IMG/VR virus record: IMGVR_UViG_3300024346_000242
Location: 1-35,802 of that record
Origin: a virus
DNA length: 35,802 nucleotides
Reading direction: 5' to 3' (one strand)
Shown: positions 21,513 to 30,013 of the stretch, in pieces
How positions within the stretch are numbered: position 1 is the first letter of the stretch
Layout of the letters: each line of letters opens with the position of its first letter
The notes under the pieces: generated by a model
Seen by the model: only the letters and a program-made list of their open reading frames with translations
Databases searched by the model: none
Told to the model about the DNA's origin: nothing
Made by a program: the position numbers and the translations under genes

Positions 21513-23699
21513 TTATTTTGGTAGGTTGAGAGTGTGGGTAGCGATGCCACCATATGATTTGCCAGAAGAGACCTTCTGATTTGCGCCAGATTTAGCGCCA
21601 GCTGGGCGACCACGACCACGTTTTACCGCAGATGGATCTGCCTTGCTTGGCTTGTCATCGTCTTCACTATCGTATGACTTACCATAAGAACCTTTAGTGT
21701 GGACGTATTTGCCACTGCTATCAGATTCATATTCTAACAACTGTTCAACGAACTGGCTGTATGTTTTCTTTTGTGCCATTAGATTTCCTTCTTCATCGAA
21801 ATTTGCATCTTCTTTAACATTAGTCGGCATACCATTGATAGGTTTGCGTGCTGCCTTGAGTGCTTTGTTTTCAGGAGTTCCCTTGATATATTTTCTATCA
21901 GGTACTGGAGCAACTGGTGCTTGTTCATTCTGTTGCTTTGGTAAGTTTGTTGACACTTCGAATCGATGAGTCTTACCAGAAGTGTCTTTGATATGAACAG
22001 CTTTGCCATCGTTCTTAGTTACTTTACCAGAAACTTTATCGCCAGAACCATGTGCATAAAAGTCAACAGTATTGCCAGTGACCTTATGAACTGCAGAAGC
22101 AGCATGATCTGGGTGCATCAAGCCATGTGATGCATATTCACGACCATTGATCATGGCTTCATCAATTGTTTCTTCTTTGTTTAAACGATTCTTTGCAGCG
22201 CCAATACCAGTTAATCGTTTTACCATACGGTCTTTAGCATACTTAGCTTCATCTTTGTCACCAGACTTGCGAGAGTCGGCATGGTCTTTATTGTCTTGTT
22301 GTGCAGAAGCAACATACGAATTTAAAGTGTTCTTTGACAGCTCATCAATTGCTTCTTCTTTACGTAGTAGCTTAAAGTCATGGGAATCAACTTTACCATT
22401 TTTGTTCTTGTCAATATTGTGCTGGTTACCCTTCAATGCTTCATTCATTTCTGAAGTCATGTAGTCACATGCAGTCTGCAAGTAATCAGTTGCAAGAGTA
22501 ATCTTTGATTGCACCCACTCAGGTAAGTCTGTGTCAGGCTTCAACATATCTTTGAGATATGTAGCATGACGAATAGAAGTTTCCAACTGAGTCATGGCCA
22601 TATCACCTTCGTAACCATATTCTTGCTCATCTTTAGCTTCCACCACAGTTTCTTCTTTAGTCAAACGATCAACTGCTTTATCGAGACCATCTCTGCGCTT
22701 CCATGATTTTGATTTGTATTTTTGGGAAAGTTCATTGCTGGCTGCTTTCATTCCTGGGCTTCTTGCTTTGTCAGCCTTGTTTTCAAAGTCTGCTCCAATT
22801 TTGCGTGTGATTACGGCATCACGGGATGCTTTCTTAGCATAAGAACCAAGAGTGGACTTTGACAATTCATCAATTACTTCAACTTCTTCTTTTACACCAC
22901 CAGCTTTAAGCATGGCAATACGGTCTCTGTAGCCAGCAATACCAGGTTTGATATCCTTGGCAGCTTTCTTAAGTGCAGGTGAAGGATTTGGAATATGTTT
23001 CATCGTTGTCTTTGACTGATGACTTTCTTCTTCAACTGGTTTCTTTTTAACTTGATCCAGTGCACGTTGAGCCAATGAACGAGCAGAATCCATTCCAGTG
23101 CGATTTGGATTATTTGGTTTCTTAAAAGATGAGGTATATGGACCATCAAAAGGTGGTTCATCTTTCTTAACTTCTTCTTCCATGGTTTTTTTAGCAGCCA
23201 TGTATGCAGCGATTCCCATCATACGTTTCTTCTCCTTGGTTTTACCTTTGAATTGTGGTGCGTCAGATTTTTGGAAATCTTTAATGTACTCACCTGCACC
23301 CATAGATGGGTTTAACTCTTCACGTTTAAGTTTGTCGTCTTTTTCTTGGCTACTATCACCATTATGAAAGACGATTTCTTTATGAGACTTTTTACCTGCC
23401 TTGTCTAACTTGTAGTCAGAACGTGGTATAATATCGAGACCCTCATTTAGGTCTGCATAAACAGATTTATGTGGTGCGCTATCTACATGCTTCTTAAATG
23501 CTTGAGCATCAGAATGCGATTTGAATTTAAAGAAAGCACCCTTATCAGAGTTTCCATCATGCTCACCATTATGTTTTTTAGCACCAGCCATAACATGCTC
23601 TACATCTTTTGGATGTGGTTTGTCGCCATAATTGCTACCGTCATTAACATGAACTAGATGCTCTTCGTTCAATTTATCCATGAATTTTTTATAGTCCAT
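21513..23699 (-). CDS. Large modular Lys/Glu-rich protein, probable head-internal or structural
   Basis: 728 aa, highly charged. Readable modules: an ELS-type repeat at about residues 276-350 (IDELSKSTLGSYAKKA to KAVDRLTKEE) and a second at 451-510 (IDELSKNTLNSY to KNRLNKEE); a helical block at 361-420 (YEGDMAMTQLETSIRHAT onward) typical of cyanophage structural proteins; an EF-hand-like loop at 430-441 (DKNKNGKVDSHD); and a final segment with an AT-hook-like RGRGRPAG. The ELS repeat recurs in the next two large proteins upstream. A role as internal head or core protein is inferred. Confidence 0.65.
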   Translation of the reverse strand: MDYKKFMDKLNEEHLVHVNDGSNYGDKPHPKDVEHVMAGAKKHNGEHDGNSDKGAFFKFKSHSDAQAFKKHVDSAPHKSVYADLNEGLDIIPRSDYKLDKAGKKSHKEIVFHNGDSSQEKDDKLKREELNPSMGAGEYIKDFQKSDAPQFKGKTKEKKRMMGIAAYMAAKKTMEEEVKKDEPPFDGPYTSSFKKPNNPNRTGMDSARSLAQRALDQVKKKPVEEESHQSKTTMKHIPNPSPALKKAAKDIKPGIAGYRDRIAMLKAGGVKEEVEVIDELSKSTLGSYAKKASRDAVITRKIGADFENKADKARSPGMKAASNELSQKYKSKSWKRRDGLDKAVDRLTKEETVVEAKDEQEYGYEGDMAMTQLETSIRHATYLKDMLKPDTDLPEWVQSKITLATDYLQTACDYMTSEMNEALKGNQHNIDKNKNGKVDSHDFKLLRKEEAIDELSKNTLNSYVASAQQDNKDHADSRKSGDKDEAKYAKDRMVKRLTGIGAAKNRLNKEETIDEAMINGREYASHGLMHPDHAASAVHKVTGNTVDFYAHGSGDKVSGKVTKNDGKAVHIKDTSGKTHRFEVSTNLPKQQNEQAPVAPVPDRKYIKGTPENKALKAARKPINGMPTNVKEDANFDEEGNLMAQKKTYSQFVEQLLEYESDSSGKYVHTKGSYGKSYDSEDDDKPSKADPSAVKRGRGRPAGAKSGANQKVSSGKSYGGIATHTLNLPK

Positions 23700-23703
23700 T
23701 TAA

Positions 23704-24150
23704 TTACCCTATGTTCTTTGCAGATGAACGTAACATCCAACCATGCTTTTCATGCGTGTCCAGCCTATTTGCAATAAAATCACATAGACCTTGTTTGTTT
23801 TCTCTTGTTCCAAGAGCGAATACTCTATTTAGGCTTGCAATGACTTTATCGTTATCCATAATTAGGGTTGCCAGCATATCACGCAGCAACACAACAAGAG
23901 TCTCATTCTCATCAACTGTCTTATAGTTATAGAGTTCAGTTAAACTAATTGGAGCATACGCATCTAATTTACGGATATTCTCTGCAGTTGGGTCTGTTGA
24001 AGCATAGATGTCTGTATAGAGTTCACCAAAGAAATCATGGTACTGAGAAAATTCAATACCCTCGATATTCCAGTGATAGCTATGAGTTTTATAATACATG
24101 AAGGTTTGATTAGCCAACAATACCTTCAACGCTGTAACTAATTCTTCCAT
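23704..24150 (-). CDS. dps: Dps-like ferritin, DNA protection during starvation protein
   Basis: 148 aa, the usual Dps length. The ferroxidase residues are conserved with correct spacing: His26, His38, Asp53 and Glu57, the equivalents of E. coli Dps His51, His63, Asp78 and Glu82. Motifs SYHWNIEG and HDFFGELY are typical. Dps forms a dodecamer that oxidises and stores iron and can coat DNA. Here it lies between two structural-type genes (5-nt and 2-nt gaps), so it is made with virion proteins rather than with metabolic genes. It could protect DNA from peroxide or be packaged. Confidence 0.88.
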   Translation of the reverse strand: MEELVTALKVLLANQTFMYYKTHSYHWNIEGIEFSQYHDFFGELYTDIYASTDPTAENIRKLDAYAPISLTELYNYKTVDENETLVVLLRDMLATLIMDNDKVIASLNRVFALGTRENKQGLCDFIANRLDTHEKHGWMLRSSAKNIG

Positions 24151-24151
24151 T

Positions 24152-25285
24152 TTAACAATTCCATTTTCTTAGTGCCAATGCTTTGCGAGTTGGCTCACCA
24201 TTTGGTTTCTTCATTGATCCTTCCATCCCACCCATGCGTGCACAGAAAGACTTACGACGATTGGCAGCTTTGCTACCAGCTTTTAATTTTGATGGTGGAG
24301 TAGTGACTGGTGCTTTAAGATTTCCACCAGACTGTCTGTTATAGTAATCACGACCCTTTTGTGTCAGACCACCAGTAGAACTTTTATGTCCTTTAGCATC
24401 AACTGCTGCTTCTAGCAGTTCATCATCAGTGATGCTTTCCAAGGTTTCCCAAATAGTTTCTGAGTCCATGTTATGAACCAAAGCAAGTTCTTCTACATAC
24501 TCTTCAATTAGATCAAACTGGGCTTCAAATTCTTCGTTCTTTGGTACACAATCAGGAACCATGCGGTTACCTTTCTTCTTCATACCAACTTGCTTGTGAG
24601 TATCCCAGCATGCTTCGTAGATTTCTTCATCCATGTCTTCACCAAACATTGCATGATACTTTAATGTGTGCTTGCTTGGTTTAGTTTTGGCAGTGGCATC
24701 TCCAGGTGCTGGCTTGTATGCCGCTGGATCTCTGTCAGATAACTTATCAGCTTTAGCAAAGTGAGCAGCACGTGCCTTTGCTGTTGAAGTAGAAAGACCA
24801 GCAACGTATTTCTTTGGCAGACCAGACTCTTTATCTTTTGGTACTGCTTCTTCTAGGTGTTCTTCTTTGACCTGTTTCTTCATATCATTATCAAACTGTT
24901 TATTAGTTGCTTTAATGATACCACTGAATCTTTTATTACCTTTAGCATAGTTACCAGCTTTGTCAGCTGCACTTGCATCTGCACTTGCAGCTTTTTTATA
25001 CTGTGCTAATTTGTCAGTGCTAAGTTCTTGTAGATCTTCTTCACGTAGATCTTTATCAGCACCATGATAAGTTCCCTTACCTTTACCAATGTAAGAATTT
25101 ACACGAGCCATACCCCATTGCTGTGGAGTAGTTCCTGGACGATGACCAGAGTTCCATGCAGCAACACCACGACGATATACTTTACGTAGTGTACCAATTG
25201 AAATACCAGACTTGCTTGCTTTAGCAGCAAGACCAGCATCAGCTGTTTCGCAGATAGAGTTGTTAAATTCTTTAAATGCTAACAT
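24152..25285 (-). CDS. DUF5824 / DUF6321 two-domain phage protein
   Basis: 377 aa. Residues about 17-80 (AKASKSGISIGTLRKVYRRG, then GHRPGTTPQQWGMARVNS) match DUF5824, and about 290-377 (KGHKSSTGGLTQKGRDYYNR, then KPNGEPTRKALALRKWNC) match DUF6321; both are small basic domains of phage structural or DNA-associated proteins with no known activity. Between them lies one copy of the ELS-type repeat (about 86-135, LQELSTDKLAQYKKAA) and an acidic linker. The start overlaps the end of the upstream fusion gene by 14 nt. Confidence 0.75.
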   Translation of the reverse strand: MLAFKEFNNSICETADAGLAAKASKSGISIGTLRKVYRRGVAAWNSGHRPGTTPQQWGMARVNSYIGKGKGTYHGADKDLREEDLQELSTDKLAQYKKAASADASAADKAGNYAKGNKRFSGIIKATNKQFDNDMKKQVKEEHLEEAVPKDKESGLPKKYVAGLSTSTAKARAAHFAKADKLSDRDPAAYKPAPGDATAKTKPSKHTLKYHAMFGEDMDEEIYEACWDTHKQVGMKKKGNRMVPDCVPKNEEFEAQFDLIEEYVEELALVHNMDSETIWETLESITDDELLEAAVDAKGHKSSTGGLTQKGRDYYNRQSGGNLKAPVTTPPSKLKAGSKAANRRKSFCARMGGMEGSMKKPNGEPTRKALALRKWNC

Positions 25286-27599
25286 TTGGAGTAGAGCCTT
25301 GTGTGAATTTAGTATGAGTCATGCGTGCTTTTTCGATCTTACGAACACGTGGAGCCAAACGCATTGCTAAACGACCAATGACTACCTTACGCTTCTCAAT
25401 CGTGCGCTCGATTCTTTCTTTCTCTCCAACTGAAACTTTCGTTGGATCACGACCACGCAATAGACGTGTCTTCATTAGCTTGATAGCTAAACGACGTGCA
25501 CGTTTGTTAATCTTTTCTGAGCCAGAGTATGTCCTAAGAGCAATCTTAGTGGCACGTTGACGTTTAGCCGATGTACGCTTAATACGCATCTTGGCACGCA
25601 TGCGCTCCACACGAGACAAAACTTCCATAATGGATTGTTCATTAAATTGGTTTTCTTCATCAGTGTCTGGGATTTCTTCACCAGTGTCGTCATCAACAAT
25701 GGCCAATTCATCTTCGTCATACATATCAATAACATCATCGATGTCATTAATCTCTGCAGCCATCTTATCTAATTCTTCGTCAGAGAGTTCTTCACCTTCC
25801 ATGTTGTGATCATAGTCACCTTCATAGGCAGACAGGTCAACAACTGGGGACTTTACAGGCTCACCTTCAGATTCTTCTGCAAAGAATGGATCGAATGTAG
25901 GTTCCATTGCTTTACTGTAACCATGAGTAGCTTCTTTACAATTAGCAGAGTTGCAGATTGGGCATGCTGGCATCATTGAATCAGCATCTTCTTCGTCAGT
26001 TGATTCTTTAGTTAAACGATCTAAAGCACGATCAACACCAGCTTTACGTTGCTTTCCCATATCTTTCTCGATACGATCATACATGTTTCGCTTCATGCCA
26101 ACTTTATCTACATGTTTCTTTGTAGCTGCAGCATAGTAATTACCAGCAAGTTTCTGAGAGATTTCATCAAGAGTTTCTTCCGCCACACCTTTGTTTCCTT
26201 TTGCCATTTTCAATGAGGTTTTTAGTGCTGCCGTTTTTCCTCTAGGAGTTTTAGCATCATTTGCGGTATCTGCTCTGCGTTGAAGTGGATCGTACCCAAA
26301 CTTTGGGCTATTAGGATTGCGTGGTGTTTTGTTGCCTTCGTCATCTACATTATACGCATCTGGATTGCTACGCCATTTAGCAGCCTCCGTCACACCTTCT
26401 GATGTATTCATTTTCTTCAATTTAACAAAGTCGGAATAACGTAAACGATCTTTGGCAATATTGAATTTGCTATTTTTATTAACAACTGGCGAGTCAGCAT
26501 GACTTGATTCAAGAACACCTTCTTTTAATTTAGAAGGTTTCAATGTAGCATCATACTGAATACCAACTTCAGTAGCCAGTGCTAACATCTTGTCGAGAAT
26601 CTTAAGTGCTTCTGGGTTTAATGCTTTGCTACGAATTTTACGTAGTGCAGTATTAACCAACATCTCAGGATTGGCTGATGTTTCAGCATTATCAGTACCA
26701 AGCATTGTTGCGATAATTCTAGCAACCTTAATCTTATCTGTTGGCTTAAGTGTCTTGTCTGTTAGTTCTTCTGGAAGCATACTTTCCTTTAGGTGTAGTT
26801 CTTTGGCCATTGAAACATCTTGGATCCACTTGGAAATAAGTTTACCAGATTCTTCTTTTAGCAGTAAGTGATTTGATCCACGCTTAACGATTTCGTATGA
26901 TTGACCATTATTCTCTACGATGTCGCCAATGTTGAAAATCTCGCCATGGAAATACTGCTCACGCAGATCATTCTTGACGAGATTGATTTGTTCTTTGATT
27001 GATTCAAGTCCCATACCCATACGAACGTCATTCATTAAACGACGACCATCAATGTCACGCATTGTGGATGGTAAACCTTGTTTGAAGTGGGAGTAATCTC
27101 CCTTGGATGCTGCGGCTCGCATCTTACTGGCAGACATACCAGAAGCATCATCGGCATCTGGATCACGTTCACCAGCAGAGATAACTTGCATAGTGTCATA
27201 GTGGAATTCTTTACCATTATATTTGGCAAGGATCTTCTCATATTCTGGAACACGATCGCTACCAGCAACCATGATCAGACTTTTATATTTCTTGTTTAGA
27301 TTTATTATAGCTTCAACAAAGGTACGTTCTTGTGCATTCGCTGCCACGAAATTTGTACCTGGAAACATCAGGTTCAAATAATGAACCTTCTTGTCCACTG
27401 CAAGTGGATTCTTTTTAGAATCTTGGGTCTTTGATGCGTAGATAGCATGGTCAGCTTTATGTGTAGCTGCTAGCTTTTTGACTGCTTTAATTAGCAGTTC
27501 ATGTCCCGTAGTCGGGGGATTGAACCTGCCGAAAGCAAATACTACTGTTTTGTTTGGTAGTTCCTTTAGGAACTGCGAATACTTTTTCATGTGACCCAT
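25272..27599 (-). CDS. Nucleotidyltransferase fused to a structural-type region
   Basis: 775 aa. Residues 20-165 form a HIGH-superfamily nucleotidyltransferase: GRFNPPTTGHELLI at 24-37 (the GH of the HxGH-type motif), VAGSDRVPEY, and SGMSASKMR at 153-161 (the second, ISSTxxR-like motif). Such domains are annotated as cytidylyltransferase or NMN adenylyltransferase-like in related phages. The remaining 600 residues are not part of such enzymes: a beta-type segment (221-262), an ELS-type repeat (476-532), CPIC and a further Cys at 546-554, a strongly acidic stretch (590-650) and a very basic helical end (660-775). A start three codons later is possible. Confidence 0.75.
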   Translation of the reverse strand: MGHMKKYSQFLKELPNKTVVFAFGRFNPPTTGHELLIKAVKKLAATHKADHAIYASKTQDSKKNPLAVDKKVHYLNLMFPGTNFVAANAQERTFVEAIINLNKKYKSLIMVAGSDRVPEYEKILAKYNGKEFHYDTMQVISAGERDPDADDASGMSASKMRAAASKGDYSHFKQGLPSTMRDIDGRRLMNDVRMGMGLESIKEQINLVKNDLREQYFHGEIFNIGDIVENNGQSYEIVKRGSNHLLLKEESGKLISKWIQDVSMAKELHLKESMLPEELTDKTLKPTDKIKVARIIATMLGTDNAETSANPEMLVNTALRKIRSKALNPEALKILDKMLALATEVGIQYDATLKPSKLKEGVLESSHADSPVVNKNSKFNIAKDRLRYSDFVKLKKMNTSEGVTEAAKWRSNPDAYNVDDEGNKTPRNPNSPKFGYDPLQRRADTANDAKTPRGKTAALKTSLKMAKGNKGVAEETLDEISQKLAGNYYAAATKKHVDKVGMKRNMYDRIEKDMGKQRKAGVDRALDRLTKESTDEEDADSMMPACPICNSANCKEATHGYSKAMEPTFDPFFAEESEGEPVKSPVVDLSAYEGDYDHNMEGEELSDEELDKMAAEINDIDDVIDMYDEDELAIVDDDTGEEIPDTDEENQFNEQSIMEVLSRVERMRAKMRIKRTSAKRQRATKIALRTYSGSEKINKRARRLAIKLMKTRLLRGRDPTKVSVGEKERIERTIEKRKVVIGRLAMRLAPRVRKIEKARMTHTKFTQGSTPNVSI

Positions 27600-27636
27600 C
27601 TATAAAATTGTAACTGTATATTATTTAGCGAATTTA

Positions 27637-28860
27637 TTATCGCTGCCAGCCCTTGATAATCTCTGGCGAGAAGTTAGACTGGCTAAACTCCATACGGTTA
27701 ATGATCTTAACAGCACCACCTGTCATGTGGTCAATAGCCACGAAACCCTCAACCCCAGTGACTTTAAAGCCATTGGTAGTCTTGAGGAAGGTAGAGATAT
27801 GACCAGCCTGATTCATCTTATCAACAATCATATGCTTGGCATCAACCAGCGCATTTGCCAGATCGAAAATCTTAACGATCTCTTTCTTATCATGGTTGGC
27901 AAAGAATGCCATGATCTTCTTACGTTTTTCTTCACCAGCAGCAATACCCTTTTCGGTTTTCTGCTTTGGTTCCAGCTTCTCATGAACGTAGTTGAACAGT
28001 TCTGTAACATGCTTGCTGGTATCGGTAATCTTTTCACCAGCACGGATCTTGCTATTGCCAAAGGTTTTAACCAACAACAGTAGGTCAGGATTCTGACTGA
28101 TGCCATTTAACGTGGCAGTTTGAATAGAATTAACAAGAGTATCTGCTTTGTTGATAATACCATCTAGAGTCACAGTTTCTTTTTTAGTGAAGGTGGCAGT
28201 CCCAGAATAGTCTTTGTAGTTCGCATCATCCATCCAGATGCTAGGTACAGCTTTGAATTTCTCAACAATACCTTTACCGAAAGAAGCAGTCATTGACTCA
28301 AAGCTGTTACCAGTATAAGTGGTATGCCAAACTACACCGATCTTTGCTTTCTTAATCTGCTTGGCTAAATCACTTTCAGCTGGCACTGCATAAACAATAG
28401 TGTTGGGATGGAAGGTAACATACTTGGATCCTTCTATGTTTTCTATCTTCAGGTCTGATTGAGTAAACATTAGATCACCCTGATAGACGCCATTTTTAAT
28501 TCCCAACTTGCTAAACTCTTGCAGTGCAACTTTAAACTTTGCTGCCAAATCACCATCGGTATCAGCGTCAATCTCAGCAACTGTTTTGTATATCTTTGGC
28601 TCTTTGTTGAACACACCCTTTTTGGCGATAAAGAATTTACCATCACGTGGATCAATACCAGCAAAGATTGCTGGAGCACCATCCCACTTTACAGTGGAAG
28701 TGACTTTAGCTTTTGCACTGCTGGCAAGCATGTCACGTAGATCACGGAGAAACTTGATCGCTTGTTTTGTTCCCGCAACACCCTCATTGAAGATCAGATC
28801 TTCTAGGTGCTCCATGTGAGTGTTTTTTTCTTCTTTTATGTACGACTTAAGATTCAGCAT
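27637..28860 (-). CDS. DUF6267-like protein with nucleotidyltransferase (ligase-type) motif
   Basis: 407 aa starting MLNLKSYIKEEKNTHMEHLE. VKWDGAPAIFAG holds Lys58 in a KxDG setting like motif I of DNA/RNA ligases, followed by FFIAKKGVF and by GVYQGDLMF (125-133), which resembles motif III. This suggests a covalent-nucleotidyltransferase fold; ligation activity is inference. ATG 28860 lies only 8 nt after the -10 element, so the message would be nearly leaderless. The N-terminal residues upstream of the next ATG look conserved among relatives (recalled), so I keep this start. Confidence 0.7.
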   Translation of the reverse strand: MLNLKSYIKEEKNTHMEHLEDLIFNEGVAGTKQAIKFLRDLRDMLASSAKAKVTSTVKWDGAPAIFAGIDPRDGKFFIAKKGVFNKEPKIYKTVAEIDADTDGDLAAKFKVALQEFSKLGIKNGVYQGDLMFTQSDLKIENIEGSKYVTFHPNTIVYAVPAESDLAKQIKKAKIGVVWHTTYTGNSFESMTASFGKGIVEKFKAVPSIWMDDANYKDYSGTATFTKKETVTLDGIINKADTLVNSIQTATLNGISQNPDLLLLVKTFGNSKIRAGEKITDTSKHVTELFNYVHEKLEPKQKTEKGIAAGEEKRKKIMAFFANHDKKEIVKIFDLANALVDAKHMIVDKMNQAGHISTFLKTTNGFKVTGVEGFVAIDHMTGGAVKIINRMEFSQSNFSPEIIKGWQR

Positions 28861-28868
28861 ATACTCTT

Positions 28869-28897
28869 ATTATACCCTATTTTGGAATTTCCGTCAA
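28869..28897 (-). promoter_or_regulatory. Sigma70-like promoter of the structural-type unit
   Basis: TTGACG (28892-28897) and TATAAT (28869-28874) on the minus strand with a 17-bp spacer. The predicted start is about 28862, within a few bases of ATG 28860. Confidence 0.85.
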
Positions 28898-28912
28898 GCG
28901 ATTTCTTAATAA

Positions 28913-28929
28913 CCCTACAGCTAGTAGGG
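28913..28929 (-). terminator. Hairpin after the 350-aa unknown gene
   Basis: CCCTAC (28913-28918) and GTAGGG (28924-28929) form a 6-bp stem just past the stop codon at 28934, followed by TTATTAAG on the minus strand. It is a moderate terminator and belongs to the same hairpin-then-promoter arrangement seen near 700, 960 and 6290. Confidence 0.6.
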
Positions 28930-28933
28930 GCAT

Positions 28934-29983
28934 CTAACCTGTTGTTTTAGTGGAGGTTTTAATCATCTTCATTCCAATTCTATTTCCAACTGGGTTAGGT
29001 GTGCTTGATGGTGAATGAAATTTAAAGTCTGCGTCCGAAAATGTATGTATACTATAAGTCAGCATATTTGATTTATAGTCCAAATATATTTGATTAACAG
29101 TCAATGTTCTTGCAGCCATGGTTAGTATGTCTGTTGCTCCGTTTTTCGTATCATTTAACCAGCCCATAACTTCACTGGTAATGGGGAAATGTAAAATACC
29201 CCACTTCTTATAACGAGAGCCTGCAGTTCCTGCGAATACAGATTCCATTTTGTCCATTCCACCAATTTCAAATTTAGCAGCTGTGAACAGTGGCTTGAAT
29301 TGTTTCATGGCGTTGGCGAAACTACCAATATTATCACTAGCCTTTATAAGACTATCCTGTGGTGGTATCCCTACTCCAGTATATCCAGTTTTTAAAGAAG
29401 GCTTCGATACTATGGCAACTAATGCCGTATATCCAGGTAATTTTAAAAACTTTGCTACTTCAAGAACACCACCATATAATGTTCCCTTGCTAATCATCTG
29501 TAAAACTTTTAATGCTTTTTTATTCTTAGCACTAAGTGTATTTTCATCCATATCATTGAATGCCTTCTCAACAGCAGTAATAGCTGGTGCACCACCCGCA
29601 CCTGCTTTTGCAGAAACCTTTTCATCAATACCATCTCTTACTAGATAATAATCAACTAGACGTTGGTTTTCATCTGTAGGGAATTTAGCATGAGTATATC
29701 CCTGTCCAGAATTCAACATGTATAGAGAACCACTCACTTCTCCAAAATCAGAAGTAATCACTCCCATATCCTGTGCAGTTAATCCAGGAAAGTTTGCTGC
29801 GAAACTTTTAGAACCAGATACTGATTGTTTGATAATATATTCGCATGCGTCTTTAGCAGCAGGGGTGAGATCTAATGTCTTAATACGTTTAGACACAGCT
29901 GCTTGTATTTGAGCAGAAGTCAATGGGTCCATTGTATTTAAATTAAACTTAGACGGAGTTAGTAGTTTTTTCTTTATCGTCAT
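28934..29983 (-). CDS. Unknown protein at the end of the modification unit (349 aa)
   Basis: ATG 29983 is preferred because GAGG lies 5 nt upstream; an ATG directly before it is too close. The protein is mixed alpha/beta and contains TSDFGEVSGSLYMLNSGQGY near residue 85 and a Lys-rich part near VSKPSLKTGY. I do not recognise a family; the acidic DFGE element with later lysines could fit a nuclease-like fold, but that is weak. It is the last gene of the unit that also holds the kinase and transferase of the hypermodification island. Confidence 0.55.
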   Translation of the reverse strand: MTIKKKLLTPSKFNLNTMDPLTSAQIQAAVSKRIKTLDLTPAAKDACEYIIKQSVSGSKSFAANFPGLTAQDMGVITSDFGEVSGSLYMLNSGQGYTHAKFPTDENQRLVDYYLVRDGIDEKVSAKAGAGGAPAITAVEKAFNDMDENTLSAKNKKALKVLQMISKGTLYGGVLEVAKFLKLPGYTALVAIVSKPSLKTGYTGVGIPPQDSLIKASDNIGSFANAMKQFKPLFTAAKFEIGGMDKMESVFAGTAGSRYKKWGILHFPITSEVMGWLNDTKNGATDILTMAARTLTVNQIYLDYKSNMLTYSIHTFSDADFKFHSPSSTPNPVGNRIGMKMIKTSTKTTG

Positions 29984-30013
29984 CATATCCTCAACATGTA
30001 ATTATTATACTAT

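Noticed and set aside
22377-22415. Calcium-binding role for the EF-hand-like loop in the 728-aa protein
   Set aside because: A single loop in a highly charged, low-complexity protein may be chance; I note the motif but do not claim calcium binding.
29250-29648. A 132-codon plus-strand frame, and other plus-strand frames over 90 codons
   Set aside because: All lie antisense to well-supported minus-strand genes and have no ribosome sites or domain features; they are shadows of biased codon use.
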